Shown here one piece after another: positions 45,354 through 52,355 of a stretch of DNA of 64,000 nucleotides. A model generated the notes under the pieces. That model was given only the letters and a program-made list of their open reading frames with translations, did no database searches and was not told the DNA's origin. The stretch's first letter is position 1; every line of letters starts with the position of its first letter. Where the stretch lies: contig CAMBPQ010000001.1 in NCBI GenBank assembly GCA_945869735.1, forward strand, positions 62,001 through 126,000, in the 5' to 3' direction. A program made the translations under genes and the position numbers. This DNA is from Planctomicrobium piriforme. Lineage in GTDB: Bacteria; Planctomycetota; Planctomycetia; Pirellulales; UBA1268.

Positions 45354-45356
45354 GGG

Positions 45357-45734
45357 ATGGCCGATCGTAATCAAGCCCCGTGGATTGCCGTGCTCATCGG
45401 CATTGTTGCCCTCACCGGGGGCACATGGATCTCCCGGTGGTGGGGCCGCCCGCCAGTCATCGAGCTCGACAACCTCAAATACATCCAACTCCTGCGAACA
45501 GCCATCTCGGCGCGTCGAGACGATTCGGTTGCCGGCGTGGAGCGTGCGGTTCGGTTACGGCACGAGGCTGGCGGGATGTCGGCGACCGAGTTCGCCCATT
45601 TCGAATCTGTTCTCGCCGCCGCCCGTGCCGGCGAATGGGACCGGGCCAACCGGTCGGCATATGAGTTCGAGAAGGCGCAGGCGAATCGGCAGCGGAGGAA
45701 GCCTCGTGAGACGACCCATCACGATGGGCACTGA
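45357..45734 (+). CDS. Small single-span membrane protein, unknown
   Basis: 125 aa. One N-terminal membrane segment (WIAVLIGIVALTGGTWI) is followed by a helical soluble part (YIQLLRTAISARRDD, EFAHFESVLAAARAGEWDRAN) and a basic, histidine-containing tail (RRKPRETTHHDGH). No family recognised. The three-base spacing to the DUF1559 gene suggests a shared operon and possibly a shared function. The histidines in the tail could bind metal, but this is speculation. The 168 bases downstream contain no identifiable gene. Confidence 0.65.
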   Translation: MADRNQAPWIAVLIGIVALTGGTWISRWWGRPPVIELDNLKYIQLLRTAISARRDDSVAGVERAVRLRHEAGGMSATEFAHFESVLAAARAGEWDRANRSAYEFEKAQANRQRRKPRETTHHDGH

Positions 45735-45902
45735 TCCTGAAGATGGAGAATCTGAAGCTGCCATCCAACCTGTGGTGTGGTGTGGGCACGGGCCACGGCG
45801 GGCATCGCTTCGCCGGAACACAGCCACGACGTCCTTCACGGGCACGACGAAGAGAAGGTTGTTGCCCTCGAGGTCAACCGGAATCGCGTTCTCGGATGCG
45901 AT

Positions 45903-46304
45903 CTAGCCCGGCAGGCTGCGGTGGAAGTGGACGTGCTTCCAGCCGCTCGCCATGCGCACCCAGACCCGCGTCTCTTCGCCGCTTGATACAACCGGGTGGC
46001 CGGCGGCATCGAGCTTCTGCACGAGCCGCACGTAGGCCACGACCGCCACGTCGTTGCCGAGCATCTTCACGACCGGTGAGGCGAGCGTCGTGGTGGTGGG
46101 CACTGCGGCCTTCGAACGGTCGCCTGCCAGATCAAAATAGAATTTGTGAAAAGGGAGCCCCTCGACGAGCTGCCCCTTGGCCTCCGGCTCGAAGCAGGTG
46201 ATGTCGTCGGCAACAAGATCCTTGTAGGCCTTCCAGTCGGCCGCGGCGATGGCGTCGAGTAGGCGGCGGTTGACGGCAAGCACTTCGTCGGCAGGGCTGG
46301 GCAT
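45903..46304 (-). CDS. CaMKII-association-domain (NTF2-like) protein
   Basis: 133 aa cone-shaped alpha+beta fold. NRRLLDAIAAADWKAYKDLVADDITCFEPEAKGQLVEGLPFHKFYFDL is typical of the calcium/calmodulin-dependent kinase II association-domain family, and GWKHVHFHRSLPG forms the usual last strand. Bacterial members are stand-alone proteins of unknown function. It follows thyX on the same strand after 16 bases. Confidence 0.85.
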   Translation of the reverse strand: MPSPADEVLAVNRRLLDAIAAADWKAYKDLVADDITCFEPEAKGQLVEGLPFHKFYFDLAGDRSKAAVPTTTTLASPVVKMLGNDVAVVAYVRLVQKLDAAGHPVVSSGEETRVWVRMASGWKHVHFHRSLPG

Positions 46305-46320
46305 CGGAGTTTCCTAGGGC

Positions 46321-47250
46321 TTACGCGGAGCGGGTGACGAGGCCGAGGGCGACGAGTTTTTCGAGGCATTCATCGCGTTCACGGCTGCGGGTGAGGTCCT
46401 TCCACGACGGATCCTGTGCTGCGAGAAAGGCGTCGTGGGAGGCGGGGAAGGCCTGGCTGCCGGACTGGCTCACGAGCCGCTGGATCGTCTCGCGGTCGAG
46501 TCGCGTCAGCCGCATCGCCTCGACCCGGTAGTCGAGAAACGCCTCCCAGACGAGCGGGAAGAGTGGGGCCACGATCTGCTGGCCGATCGTCTCGGCATAG
46601 CGGCGGATTTCGAGTTGGGCGTGAGTGTCCATCCGCAGGGCGAGGAAGTGGAGCAGGTTGTGGAGGTCGATCTTCCAGTAGGCCTCGGTGTAGGTGGAGA
46701 GGGGGAGGTCCTTGCGGGCCTGCTCCCGGGCGATGCCCGCCTCCAGCCGCTCCTCGTAGACCTTGCGGGCGAAGTTTTGCAGTTCGTGTTCCGACTGCGT
46801 GAGTCGTTCACCGTCCGACTTCGCCATCAGGCCTGCCGAGCCCTGCCGGTTGTTCGCCGCCTGGCTGCGCCACGCGTCGTCACCCGTCGCCTGCATCGAG
46901 TCGATGGCGAGCGAGTAGCGGGTCGAGTATTCGTTGACGCTCGCCATGCGGTGGCGGATCCACTGCCGCCAGCAGTCCATCGGCACCCGGACGACGAACT
47001 TCAGCTCGGCCATCTCAAAGGGTGTCGTGTGGGCATGCCGCAGGAGATATCGGATGAGCTGACGGTCGTCGCTCACCTTCCGCGTGCCCTCGCCGTAGCT
47101 CACCCGCGCCGCCTGCACGACGGAGCCGTCGTCGCCCATGCAATCGACGAGTGCCACGAAGCCGTCGTCGAGGACGGGAAACTTCTGCCAGCGGAGGGCA
47201 TCGACGACCGTGGCGCGGTCGGGTACGGTCGAGGCGTCGGGTGCGGACAT
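46321..47250 (-). CDS. thyX: FAD-dependent thymidylate synthase ThyX
   Basis: 309 aa, makes dTMP from dUMP with methylenetetrahydrofolate and NADPH through FAD. The ThyX motif RHRMASVNEYS (RHRx7S) is intact near residue 108. SYGEGTRKVSDDRQLIRYLLRHAHTTPFE and LHNLLHFLALRMDTHAQLEIRRYA are further conserved segments. ATG at 47250 (MSAPDAST) is preferred; the track start is 35 codons upstream in a low-similarity stretch. Confidence 0.95.
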   Translation of the reverse strand: MSAPDASTVPDRATVVDALRWQKFPVLDDGFVALVDCMGDDGSVVQAARVSYGEGTRKVSDDRQLIRYLLRHAHTTPFEMAELKFVVRVPMDCWRQWIRHRMASVNEYSTRYSLAIDSMQATGDDAWRSQAANNRQGSAGLMAKSDGERLTQSEHELQNFARKVYEERLEAGIAREQARKDLPLSTYTEAYWKIDLHNLLHFLALRMDTHAQLEIRRYAETIGQQIVAPLFPLVWEAFLDYRVEAMRLTRLDRETIQRLVSQSGSQAFPASHDAFLAAQDPSWKDLTRSRERDECLEKLVALGLVTRSA

Positions 47251-47305
47251 GGCGGAGCCCTCCGGGTCGCAAAGCCCCACAGAATGCGGCGCCGCCCCGG
47301 TCCGG

Positions 47306-47566
47306 TCAATCCTTCGCCAGAAGTTCCTGGAGAAGCGTGGCAAGCTTACGGGCATCGTCCGACTGCCGCACCGTGTCGATCCGCTTTTGGGGCACCCCCA
47401 GCTTCGTCAGCGACCCGACGACGCTCGTCCAGACCTTCTCCCGCTTTTTCCCTTCGGCGAGATAGAGATCGGTGACCTGCTCGCCCAGCCGCTGGAGCAG
47501 GGCTGTGTCGAGGTTGTCGTAGTAGTTCTTGACGATCGACCGCTGATATTTTGTGAGTTCCGCCAT
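47306..47566 (-). CDS. Small conserved hypothetical protein
   Basis: 86 aa, predicted all-helical and soluble: MAELTKYQRSIVKNYYDNLDTALLQRLGEQVTDLYLAEGKKREKVW. No catalytic motif. The regular, charged helices suggest a real protein, and I recall similar short proteins in planctomycetes. ATG at 47566 is divergent from the ferredoxin gene by 81 bases. Confidence 0.7.
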   Translation of the reverse strand: MAELTKYQRSIVKNYYDNLDTALLQRLGEQVTDLYLAEGKKREKVWTSVVGSLTKLGVPQKRIDTVRQSDDARKLATLLQELLAKD

Positions 47567-47647
47567 CGACCGAATCCTTGTCGCTGGAAGGTTGTCCGCG
47601 AGCCGGCTACAGTATCGGCGAAAGTCCCCCGATTCATCGAGGTTTCC

Positions 47648-47995
47648 ATGCCCACGATCACGTTCGCCAACGAAAAGAAGGAAATTCAGGTGCCGGCCGG
47701 GGCGAATCTCCGGAAGGAAGCGATCCGGGCCGGGGTGCAGCTCTACCCTGGAATCCACAAGATCGCCAACTGCCACGGCTTCGGCTCATGCGGCAGCTGT
47801 CGGGTGCTGATCACCAAGGGCATGGAGAACTGCAGCAAGAGGGGGCTCTTGGAGTCGGCCCGGATGGCAGTGTCGCTGGCCTACATCGGCAACGAGTCGC
47901 AGATGCGGCTGGCCTGTCAGACGAAGGTCAAGGGCGACATCACCGTCACCACCCAGCCGACGCTCAACCTCTTTGGCGAAAACTTCTTCAGTTGA
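47648..47995 (+). CDS. [2Fe-2S] ferredoxin
   Basis: 115 aa plant-type beta-grasp ferredoxin. Cluster ligands are NCHGFGSCGSCRVLI (Cys-x5-Cys-x2-Cys) and RLACQTKV (last Cys). It carries a slightly longer N-terminal part and a C-terminal tail (LNLFGENFFS). It would act as a soluble electron carrier. A P-II protein gene follows 31 bases later, suggesting a two-gene transcript. Confidence 0.9.
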   Translation: MPTITFANEKKEIQVPAGANLRKEAIRAGVQLYPGIHKIANCHGFGSCGSCRVLITKGMENCSKRGLLESARMAVSLAYIGNESQMRLACQTKVKGDITVTTQPTLNLFGENFFS

Positions 47996-47996
47996 C

Positions 47997-48024
47997 CCGA
48001 GTTGATTGATCCGAGTTGATTGAT
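47997..48024 (+). repeat. Exact 14-bp tandem duplication before P-II gene
   Basis: CCGAGTTGATTGAT occurs twice in direct succession, ending two bases before the ATG of the P-II gene. It fills the position where a ribosome binding site would be, and no purine-rich Shine-Dalgarno is seen. Confidence 0.85.
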
Positions 48025-48026
48025 CC

Positions 48027-48335
48027 ATGAAGGAAGTGATCGCCATCGTCAAGCCGTTTCTCGCAGAGCGGGTGCTCGAAGCGCTCAAGCTGGCGCCACT
48101 CGAGGCCTGCACGGTCCGCGAGGTCAAGGGTTACGGCCGGCAGAAGAGTTATCTCGATGCCTACGGTGACAGCGAATATTCGCTTGCGTTTTTGCCGAAG
48201 GTCGAGATTCAGATGTGGGTCGACGATGCCCGGGTCGACGAGGTGGTAGAGCGGATCACAGCCGCAGCCCGCACCGGCCGGATGGGTGACGGTAAGATCT
48301 TCGTGCTTCCGGCCACCGCGATCGTCGTGGTCTGA
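48027..48335 (+). CDS. P-II family signal protein, divergent T-loop
   Basis: 102 aa. The GlnB/GlnK fold is clear: MKEVIAIVKPFLAERVLEAL, VREVKGYGRQKSY, and the signature VDEVVERITAAARTGRMGDGKIFVLP. The T-loop differs from GlnB: residues around the uridylylated Tyr51 read AYGDSEYSLAFLPK instead of YRGAEYVVDFLPK, so the target site and partner contacts may have changed. The protein ends soon after the B-loop strand. It could sense 2-oxoglutarate/ATP for a non-classical target; the neighbouring ferredoxin is a possible functional partner. Confidence 0.88.
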   Translation: MKEVIAIVKPFLAERVLEALKLAPLEACTVREVKGYGRQKSYLDAYGDSEYSLAFLPKVEIQMWVDDARVDEVVERITAAARTGRMGDGKIFVLPATAIVVV

Positions 48336-48338
48336 CGG

Positions 48339-49199
48339 CTACCGGAAGATGCCGGTGGCGTACCAGATGCTGTTTGTCCCGCGGCGGATGTCGTAGCCAT
48401 ACGATGCATGCCGGCCGCTGACGGCCCGCCAGTGCCCCGACGATTGTCGCCAACTGGCAACGCAATCGACGCACGAGTCGAGAAGATCCTGGTGTTCCCA
48501 GCTCTCGGCACAGACTTCCGCCGCGGCCCCGCCGATCCGCTGCGACCGCACGTCCCAGCCATGATGGCCCTGGCGGCGAATCCTGGCCTGATGGGCGGAG
48601 TGTGTCTCGGCCTCGGCGCAGAGTCCGGGGTCGCACGACCCCTGCGTGCTGCAGGGCCGCTCGGGATGAATCCGCACGGCCATGACCATCGACCGCTGCG
48701 TCAGCGATGCCGGCGGAAGCGACGCGAGCGCGTCGATGTGCTCTGGCGCGAAGCGGTAATACTTCCCCGGCGTGCGGGGGAGTATGGAGACGATCCTCCC
48801 ATGCCAGGGAGCATGCGCGTGGTCGACCACGAAGAGGCCGGGGCCGCCGCGCATCTCAACGAGGCTCGGATCGCCGACAAGGGCTGCCGCGTCGGCCAGG
48901 CCGAGGCGACAGAGCACCCAGGGGGTGCCGCTGGCGGCAAACCGCTCCTGAACGTCGGGCTGCTCAAGCCGGCTGCCGGCGGCGTCGCCCTTTTCGCCGC
49001 TCTGGGGCTCGACCGACACCAGCAGCATTGCCCCGGTCTGCCGGGCGGCATCGCTGGCGGCGCCGTAGTCGTCGATCCGTTGGATGCCGGCGGACGAGAC
49101 GGCGGCGGCTGACAGCGGCGTCACTGCCGAGACACACTGCCCCGCGATGGCTGCTGCCGTGAAGACACTGCAGCAGATCCGCAGAAACGTGACGCGCAT
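48339..49199 (-). CDS. Secreted protein with CAP-like C-terminal domain
   Basis: 286 aa. A signal peptide (RICCSVFTAAAIAGQCVSA) precedes a thioredoxin-like region without CxxC (GAMLLVSVEPQSG, WVLCRLG). The C-terminus resembles a CAP/SCP domain: HSAHQARIRRQGHHGWD, EVCAESW, and VASWRQSSGHWRAV ending IWYATGIF. Bacterial CAP proteins are secreted and of varied function. ATG at 49199 follows GAGG by six bases, which decides among three close starts. It converges on the P-II gene with a three-base gap. Confidence 0.65.
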   Translation of the reverse strand: MRVTFLRICCSVFTAAAIAGQCVSAVTPLSAAAVSSAGIQRIDDYGAASDAARQTGAMLLVSVEPQSGEKGDAAGSRLEQPDVQERFAASGTPWVLCRLGLADAAALVGDPSLVEMRGGPGLFVVDHAHAPWHGRIVSILPRTPGKYYRFAPEHIDALASLPPASLTQRSMVMAVRIHPERPCSTQGSCDPGLCAEAETHSAHQARIRRQGHHGWDVRSQRIGGAAAEVCAESWEHQDLLDSCVDCVASWRQSSGHWRAVSGRHASYGYDIRRGTNSIWYATGIFR

Positions 49200-49559
49200 C
49201 AGACACCTCATGAGAAGGCAGGGCACTTCTGTGCCCGGGCAACCGCCAGGGAACGGCGTCGATTGAACGCCTCGCGCCGGCCGCTGGCAAGCAACAAGGG
49301 CTACGTTGACTGTGCCGATCGGGTCGACTTTGCATGACTTACGACGGCCGCAATTTGTGGCAACTCCCGTGCCAGCAACGGCTTAACGCCGGGAGCGAGA
49401 AAATTCCACGATCAGCGTTCCCAAATGGGGGGAACTCGGCCCCCAGCGAGCTGCTGTGGAGGCTGGAAAGCCAATCGGGCTACACTTCAGCCCCTTCGAC
49501 CCGGGGCGGCCTGCCCCCCGTTTCGGCCCCAGTCGCAGCACCCTAGGACGAACGACCGC
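49200..49559. other. Intergenic promoter region between divergent genes
   Basis: About 360 bases between two divergent genes for exported proteins. A perfect small hairpin GGGCAC-TTCT-GTGCCC lies at 49221-49236, upstream of the CAP-like gene. TACACT within GGGCTACACTTCAG near 49479 may be a -10 for the gene at 49560, but no convincing -35 was found. No gene seen. Confidence 0.4.
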
Positions 49560-51518
49560 ATGACTTCACTTCGCCTCGCCCGTTTCCTACCCGTCGTCGC
49601 CCTCGTCCTGGTGTTGATCGATGCGGAGGCCGTGCGGGCCGCCGATCTTGCCACGCTGGCCGATCAACCGCTCGGTCAGGGCGAAGCGTTCCGGCCGGTG
49701 TCGCCCGGTCGGCTCGCTGCGGCAGCTTCGAAACTCCGCGAGGCTCTCGGGCCGCTCGACCGTCTGCTGGCCCGCAGTGCCAGCGGCACCAATTGGAAGA
49801 CCTACCTCGACTGGGCCGCTCTTCAGCAGCAGGCGGCGTCTGGTTCGAATGCCGACGCTTCCGTACTCCGCCGCGTCTTCGGCCGGCTCGACGCCGGCGA
49901 AAACGGTCTGGAGATGCCGCCGTTCGCTGCCGTCCGCCGGGCCGTGGCCGGGTATCTTGAGGCCGCTGACGCCGCCACGAACCCGCAGGCGGGCGACGTC
50001 TATCTGCAACGGCTCGACAAGCTTGCGGCCGCCGTCGCCGCCGGTGCCTCGACAGGCGTTCCTGAGTCACTCGACGCTGTTGGCCCGTTGCTCGCGCGGC
50101 TCGAGGACTCAGGCCAGGCGCCCGGAGTCATTGCCCGCATTCGCGGCGCCGTGAGCCGTCCCAACCTCTTCCTCGAGGTTGACGAAAGCCTGTTGGCCAG
50201 GGGTGTAAACCGCTCCGTCGACGACGTCTCGCCCATCAATGATGTTGTGCTCGGCACGCGTGTTCGGGGCACTGGACACACGACCGGTTTGGTGCGGCTC
50301 GATTTCGTCCCCTCGTCGGCAAGCGCCGTGGTCGACATCTCCCTCGACGCCACGAACTATTCTGACACGAAGGGCTCGCAGGGGCCGGTCACCGTCCGTA
50401 CGTTCGGCACCACAAAGGTCGATGCCCGCAAGCGGATGCTGATCGACGACCAGCGCATCGTCGCGCTTCCCGTCGAGGCCAGCGCCTCGACCAACACGCG
50501 GACGGCCGGCATTGGTGTCAATAAAAAGTTCGGCCAGCGGCTGATCCGTAAGATCGCCAGCAAGAAGATCGCCGAGATGCGGCCCAAGGCGGAGGCGATC
50601 GCGGAGAACAAGGCCCGCGAGAAGGTGCGTGAGCAGTTCGAGTCGCAGACGTCGGCGGCGATCGGCCAGGCCTCGCGTGACTACCAGGCAAAGTTCCGCC
50701 AGCCGCTCATGGAGCGGGGCTGGTACCCCGAGCTCCTCCAGTTGAATACCACCCAGTCGCGGCTGTGCGTCACGGCCCGCAAGTCGCTGGCCGACCAGAT
50801 CGCGGCCTTCACCGCCCCGCCGGCCATCGATCCCGACGCCGTGCTCTCGGCGCGGGTTCACGAGACGATGGTCAACAACACCGCCGAGATCACGCTCGGC
50901 GGGCGGACGATCACGCAGCAGTTCGTCGAGGAGCAGATGAAAAAGAACAACATCGCGGTGCCGATGGAATTTCAGAACGACGCTGACCAGCCGCCCTGGT
51001 CGATCACGTTCGCGAAGCGGCGGCCCGTCGATCTCGATGTCGAAGACAACCGGGTGAAGATGACCGTCCGGGGCACCCGCTACACCTCCGGCGATCGGGA
51101 GTTCGATGCGATGGACGTCTGGGCGGTCTATCGGATCGAGCCGGGCCACCCCGGGATCCGTCTCGTCCGCGATGGCGACGTGCAGATCTACCCGCCGGGA
51201 TTCGTGCCGGGGGGCGGCGAGAAGCTCTCGGTGTCGCAGACGTCGCTGCGGCGGATTCTCCAGAAGCGATTCAACAAGGTCTTCAAGGAGGTGGTCGACG
51301 TGGAGCCACTGAAGCTCCCGGGCGAACTGGAGCAGGCCGGCCCGCTACCGATGGAGCAACTCGACGCCCGTAAGGACGGCTGGCTGGCAGCCGGCTGGCG
51401 GAAGGCCTATCCGGTGGTCTATGAGTCGGCCCCGCAGGAGACCACCGTCTCCGGTGAGCCGACGCTCGCCGCGGCCATCGGGGCCAGGATCATCGAGACA
51501 TCCTTCCTCGCGCCGTAG
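49560..51518 (+). CDS. Large secreted hypothetical protein
   Basis: 652 aa. A signal peptide (LARFLPVVALVLVLIDAEAVRA) leads to a helical N-terminal half (SKLREALGPLDRLLARS, VRRAVAGYLEAADAA). A beta-rich middle follows (LVRLDFVPSSASAVVDISLDATNYSDTKGSQGPVTV), then a basic helical stretch (RKIASKKIAEMRPKAEAIAENKARE) and a beta-rich C-terminal part (VKMTVRGTRYTSGDREFDAMDVWAVYRIE). I know no named domain for it; the organisation looks like a conserved planctomycete envelope protein. It has its own promoter region and is monocistronic. Confidence 0.75.
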   Translation: MTSLRLARFLPVVALVLVLIDAEAVRAADLATLADQPLGQGEAFRPVSPGRLAAAASKLREALGPLDRLLARSASGTNWKTYLDWAALQQQAASGSNADASVLRRVFGRLDAGENGLEMPPFAAVRRAVAGYLEAADAATNPQAGDVYLQRLDKLAAAVAAGASTGVPESLDAVGPLLARLEDSGQAPGVIARIRGAVSRPNLFLEVDESLLARGVNRSVDDVSPINDVVLGTRVRGTGHTTGLVRLDFVPSSASAVVDISLDATNYSDTKGSQGPVTVRTFGTTKVDARKRMLIDDQRIVALPVEASASTNTRTAGIGVNKKFGQRLIRKIASKKIAEMRPKAEAIAENKAREKVREQFESQTSAAIGQASRDYQAKFRQPLMERGWYPELLQLNTTQSRLCVTARKSLADQIAAFTAPPAIDPDAVLSARVHETMVNNTAEITLGGRTITQQFVEEQMKKNNIAVPMEFQNDADQPPWSITFAKRRPVDLDVEDNRVKMTVRGTRYTSGDREFDAMDVWAVYRIEPGHPGIRLVRDGDVQIYPPGFVPGGGEKLSVSQTSLRRILQKRFNKVFKEVVDVEPLKLPGELEQAGPLPMEQLDARKDGWLAAGWRKAYPVVYESAPQETTVSGEPTLAAAIGARIIETSFLAP

Positions 51519-51547
51519 GCCAATCAGGCTTCGTCACGGGGAGGCAC

Positions 51548-52042
51548 TCACTTCAGCGGCGCGAGGCCGGTGGTGGCACGGAGGGTGTGGATCTTTGCCC
51601 ATGCCGCCGGCGCTTTCCTCAACAGCCCGATAAGTTGGGACGTGTTGATGCCAAGCACCTGGGCGGCTGGTGCCATCTGCCAGCCAACCGCCTGAAGTTG
51701 ATCGAAGGCTTCGGCGAGGAGAGCCGGATAGTCGTCGTGGCCCACGCTGATGAGGAGCTGCCGGCCGCGGGTGCGGGACCGCCAGCATTCCGACGGCTGT
51801 GGCCCCGCTGGCGTGCGATGTTCGGTGGCCAAACGGAGCCGGAGCCGCCGGAGGGCCATGCGGCGGTTCTCCGACTGCGAACGCCGCTCGGAGGCTTCCG
51901 CGGCGATCCCCGTGGGCCTGTGGACAAGCACGACGGCGGTCTCGACCTTGTTGCGGTGCTGGCCGCCGGGGCCGCTGCGACGGGTGCGGACTTCATCGCA
52001 CTGTTTGGCAAGTGTGGCCGGTGGAAGAGCGGCTGGATGCAT
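51548..52042 (-). CDS. Peptide chain release factor-like protein (GGQ domain)
   Basis: 164 aa. It has the catalytic release-factor domain with SGPGGQHRNKVETAVVLVHRPTGI near residue 25 and a basic RRMALRRLRLRL stretch. It lacks the codon-recognition domains of RF1/RF2, like ArfB/ICT1 rescue factors. It therefore probably hydrolyses peptidyl-tRNA on stalled ribosomes, though its C-terminal domain (LLAEAFDQLQAVGWQMAPAAQVLG) differs from ArfB. ATG at 52042 is chosen; the track start extends through repeat DNA. Confidence 0.82.
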   Translation of the reverse strand: MHPAALPPATLAKQCDEVRTRRSGPGGQHRNKVETAVVLVHRPTGIAAEASERRSQSENRRMALRRLRLRLATEHRTPAGPQPSECWRSRTRGRQLLISVGHDDYPALLAEAFDQLQAVGWQMAPAAQVLGINTSQLIGLLRKAPAAWAKIHTLRATTGLAPLK

Positions 52043-52140
52043 GGTGAAAGGCGATCGCAGAGGGTTGAGGACCGACGTCGGCATCGTCGCCGGGAATGGG
52101 CTTCGGATGTCGGCCATCGGATGCCACAGCCAAGCTAGAT

Positions 52141-52305
52141 CGCATTTGACTGAGGTGGAACACCGGCTCGGGGGCGGCAAAAGTCTCGTCTCCGGGGCGA
52201 GGATACGCCCCAGGCTCCTCGAGCGTTCGCCGACCCCCTTGCCTCCCGTCAGGAAGCCGCAAGCGCAAGCGTGGGGAATGCGGGTAGCACCCCGCCCCGC
52301 TCCAC
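52141..52305. repeat. Composite of repeat family B (copy 3) and inverted family A
   Basis: 52141-52234 (plus) carries TGGAACACCGGCTCGGGGGC, GGCAAAAGTCTCGTC and CTCCTCGAGCGTTCGCCGAC of family B. Eleven bases later, 52246-52305 holds family A in inverse orientation (CGTCAGGAAGCC, GCAAGCGTGGGGAATGCGGG). It is the only place here where both families abut. Confidence 0.8.
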
Positions 52306-52355
52306 CAAAGGCAGATCCGCTCTTGGTTTCCGCTGTGGGTTTCCGCTGTGGGTTT

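Noticed and set aside
45735-45902. Possible peptide remnant IPVDLEGNNLLFVVPVKDVVAVF on the minus strand after the CaMKII-domain gene
   Set aside because: Protein-like but no start, no family I can name, and too short to call a pseudogene.
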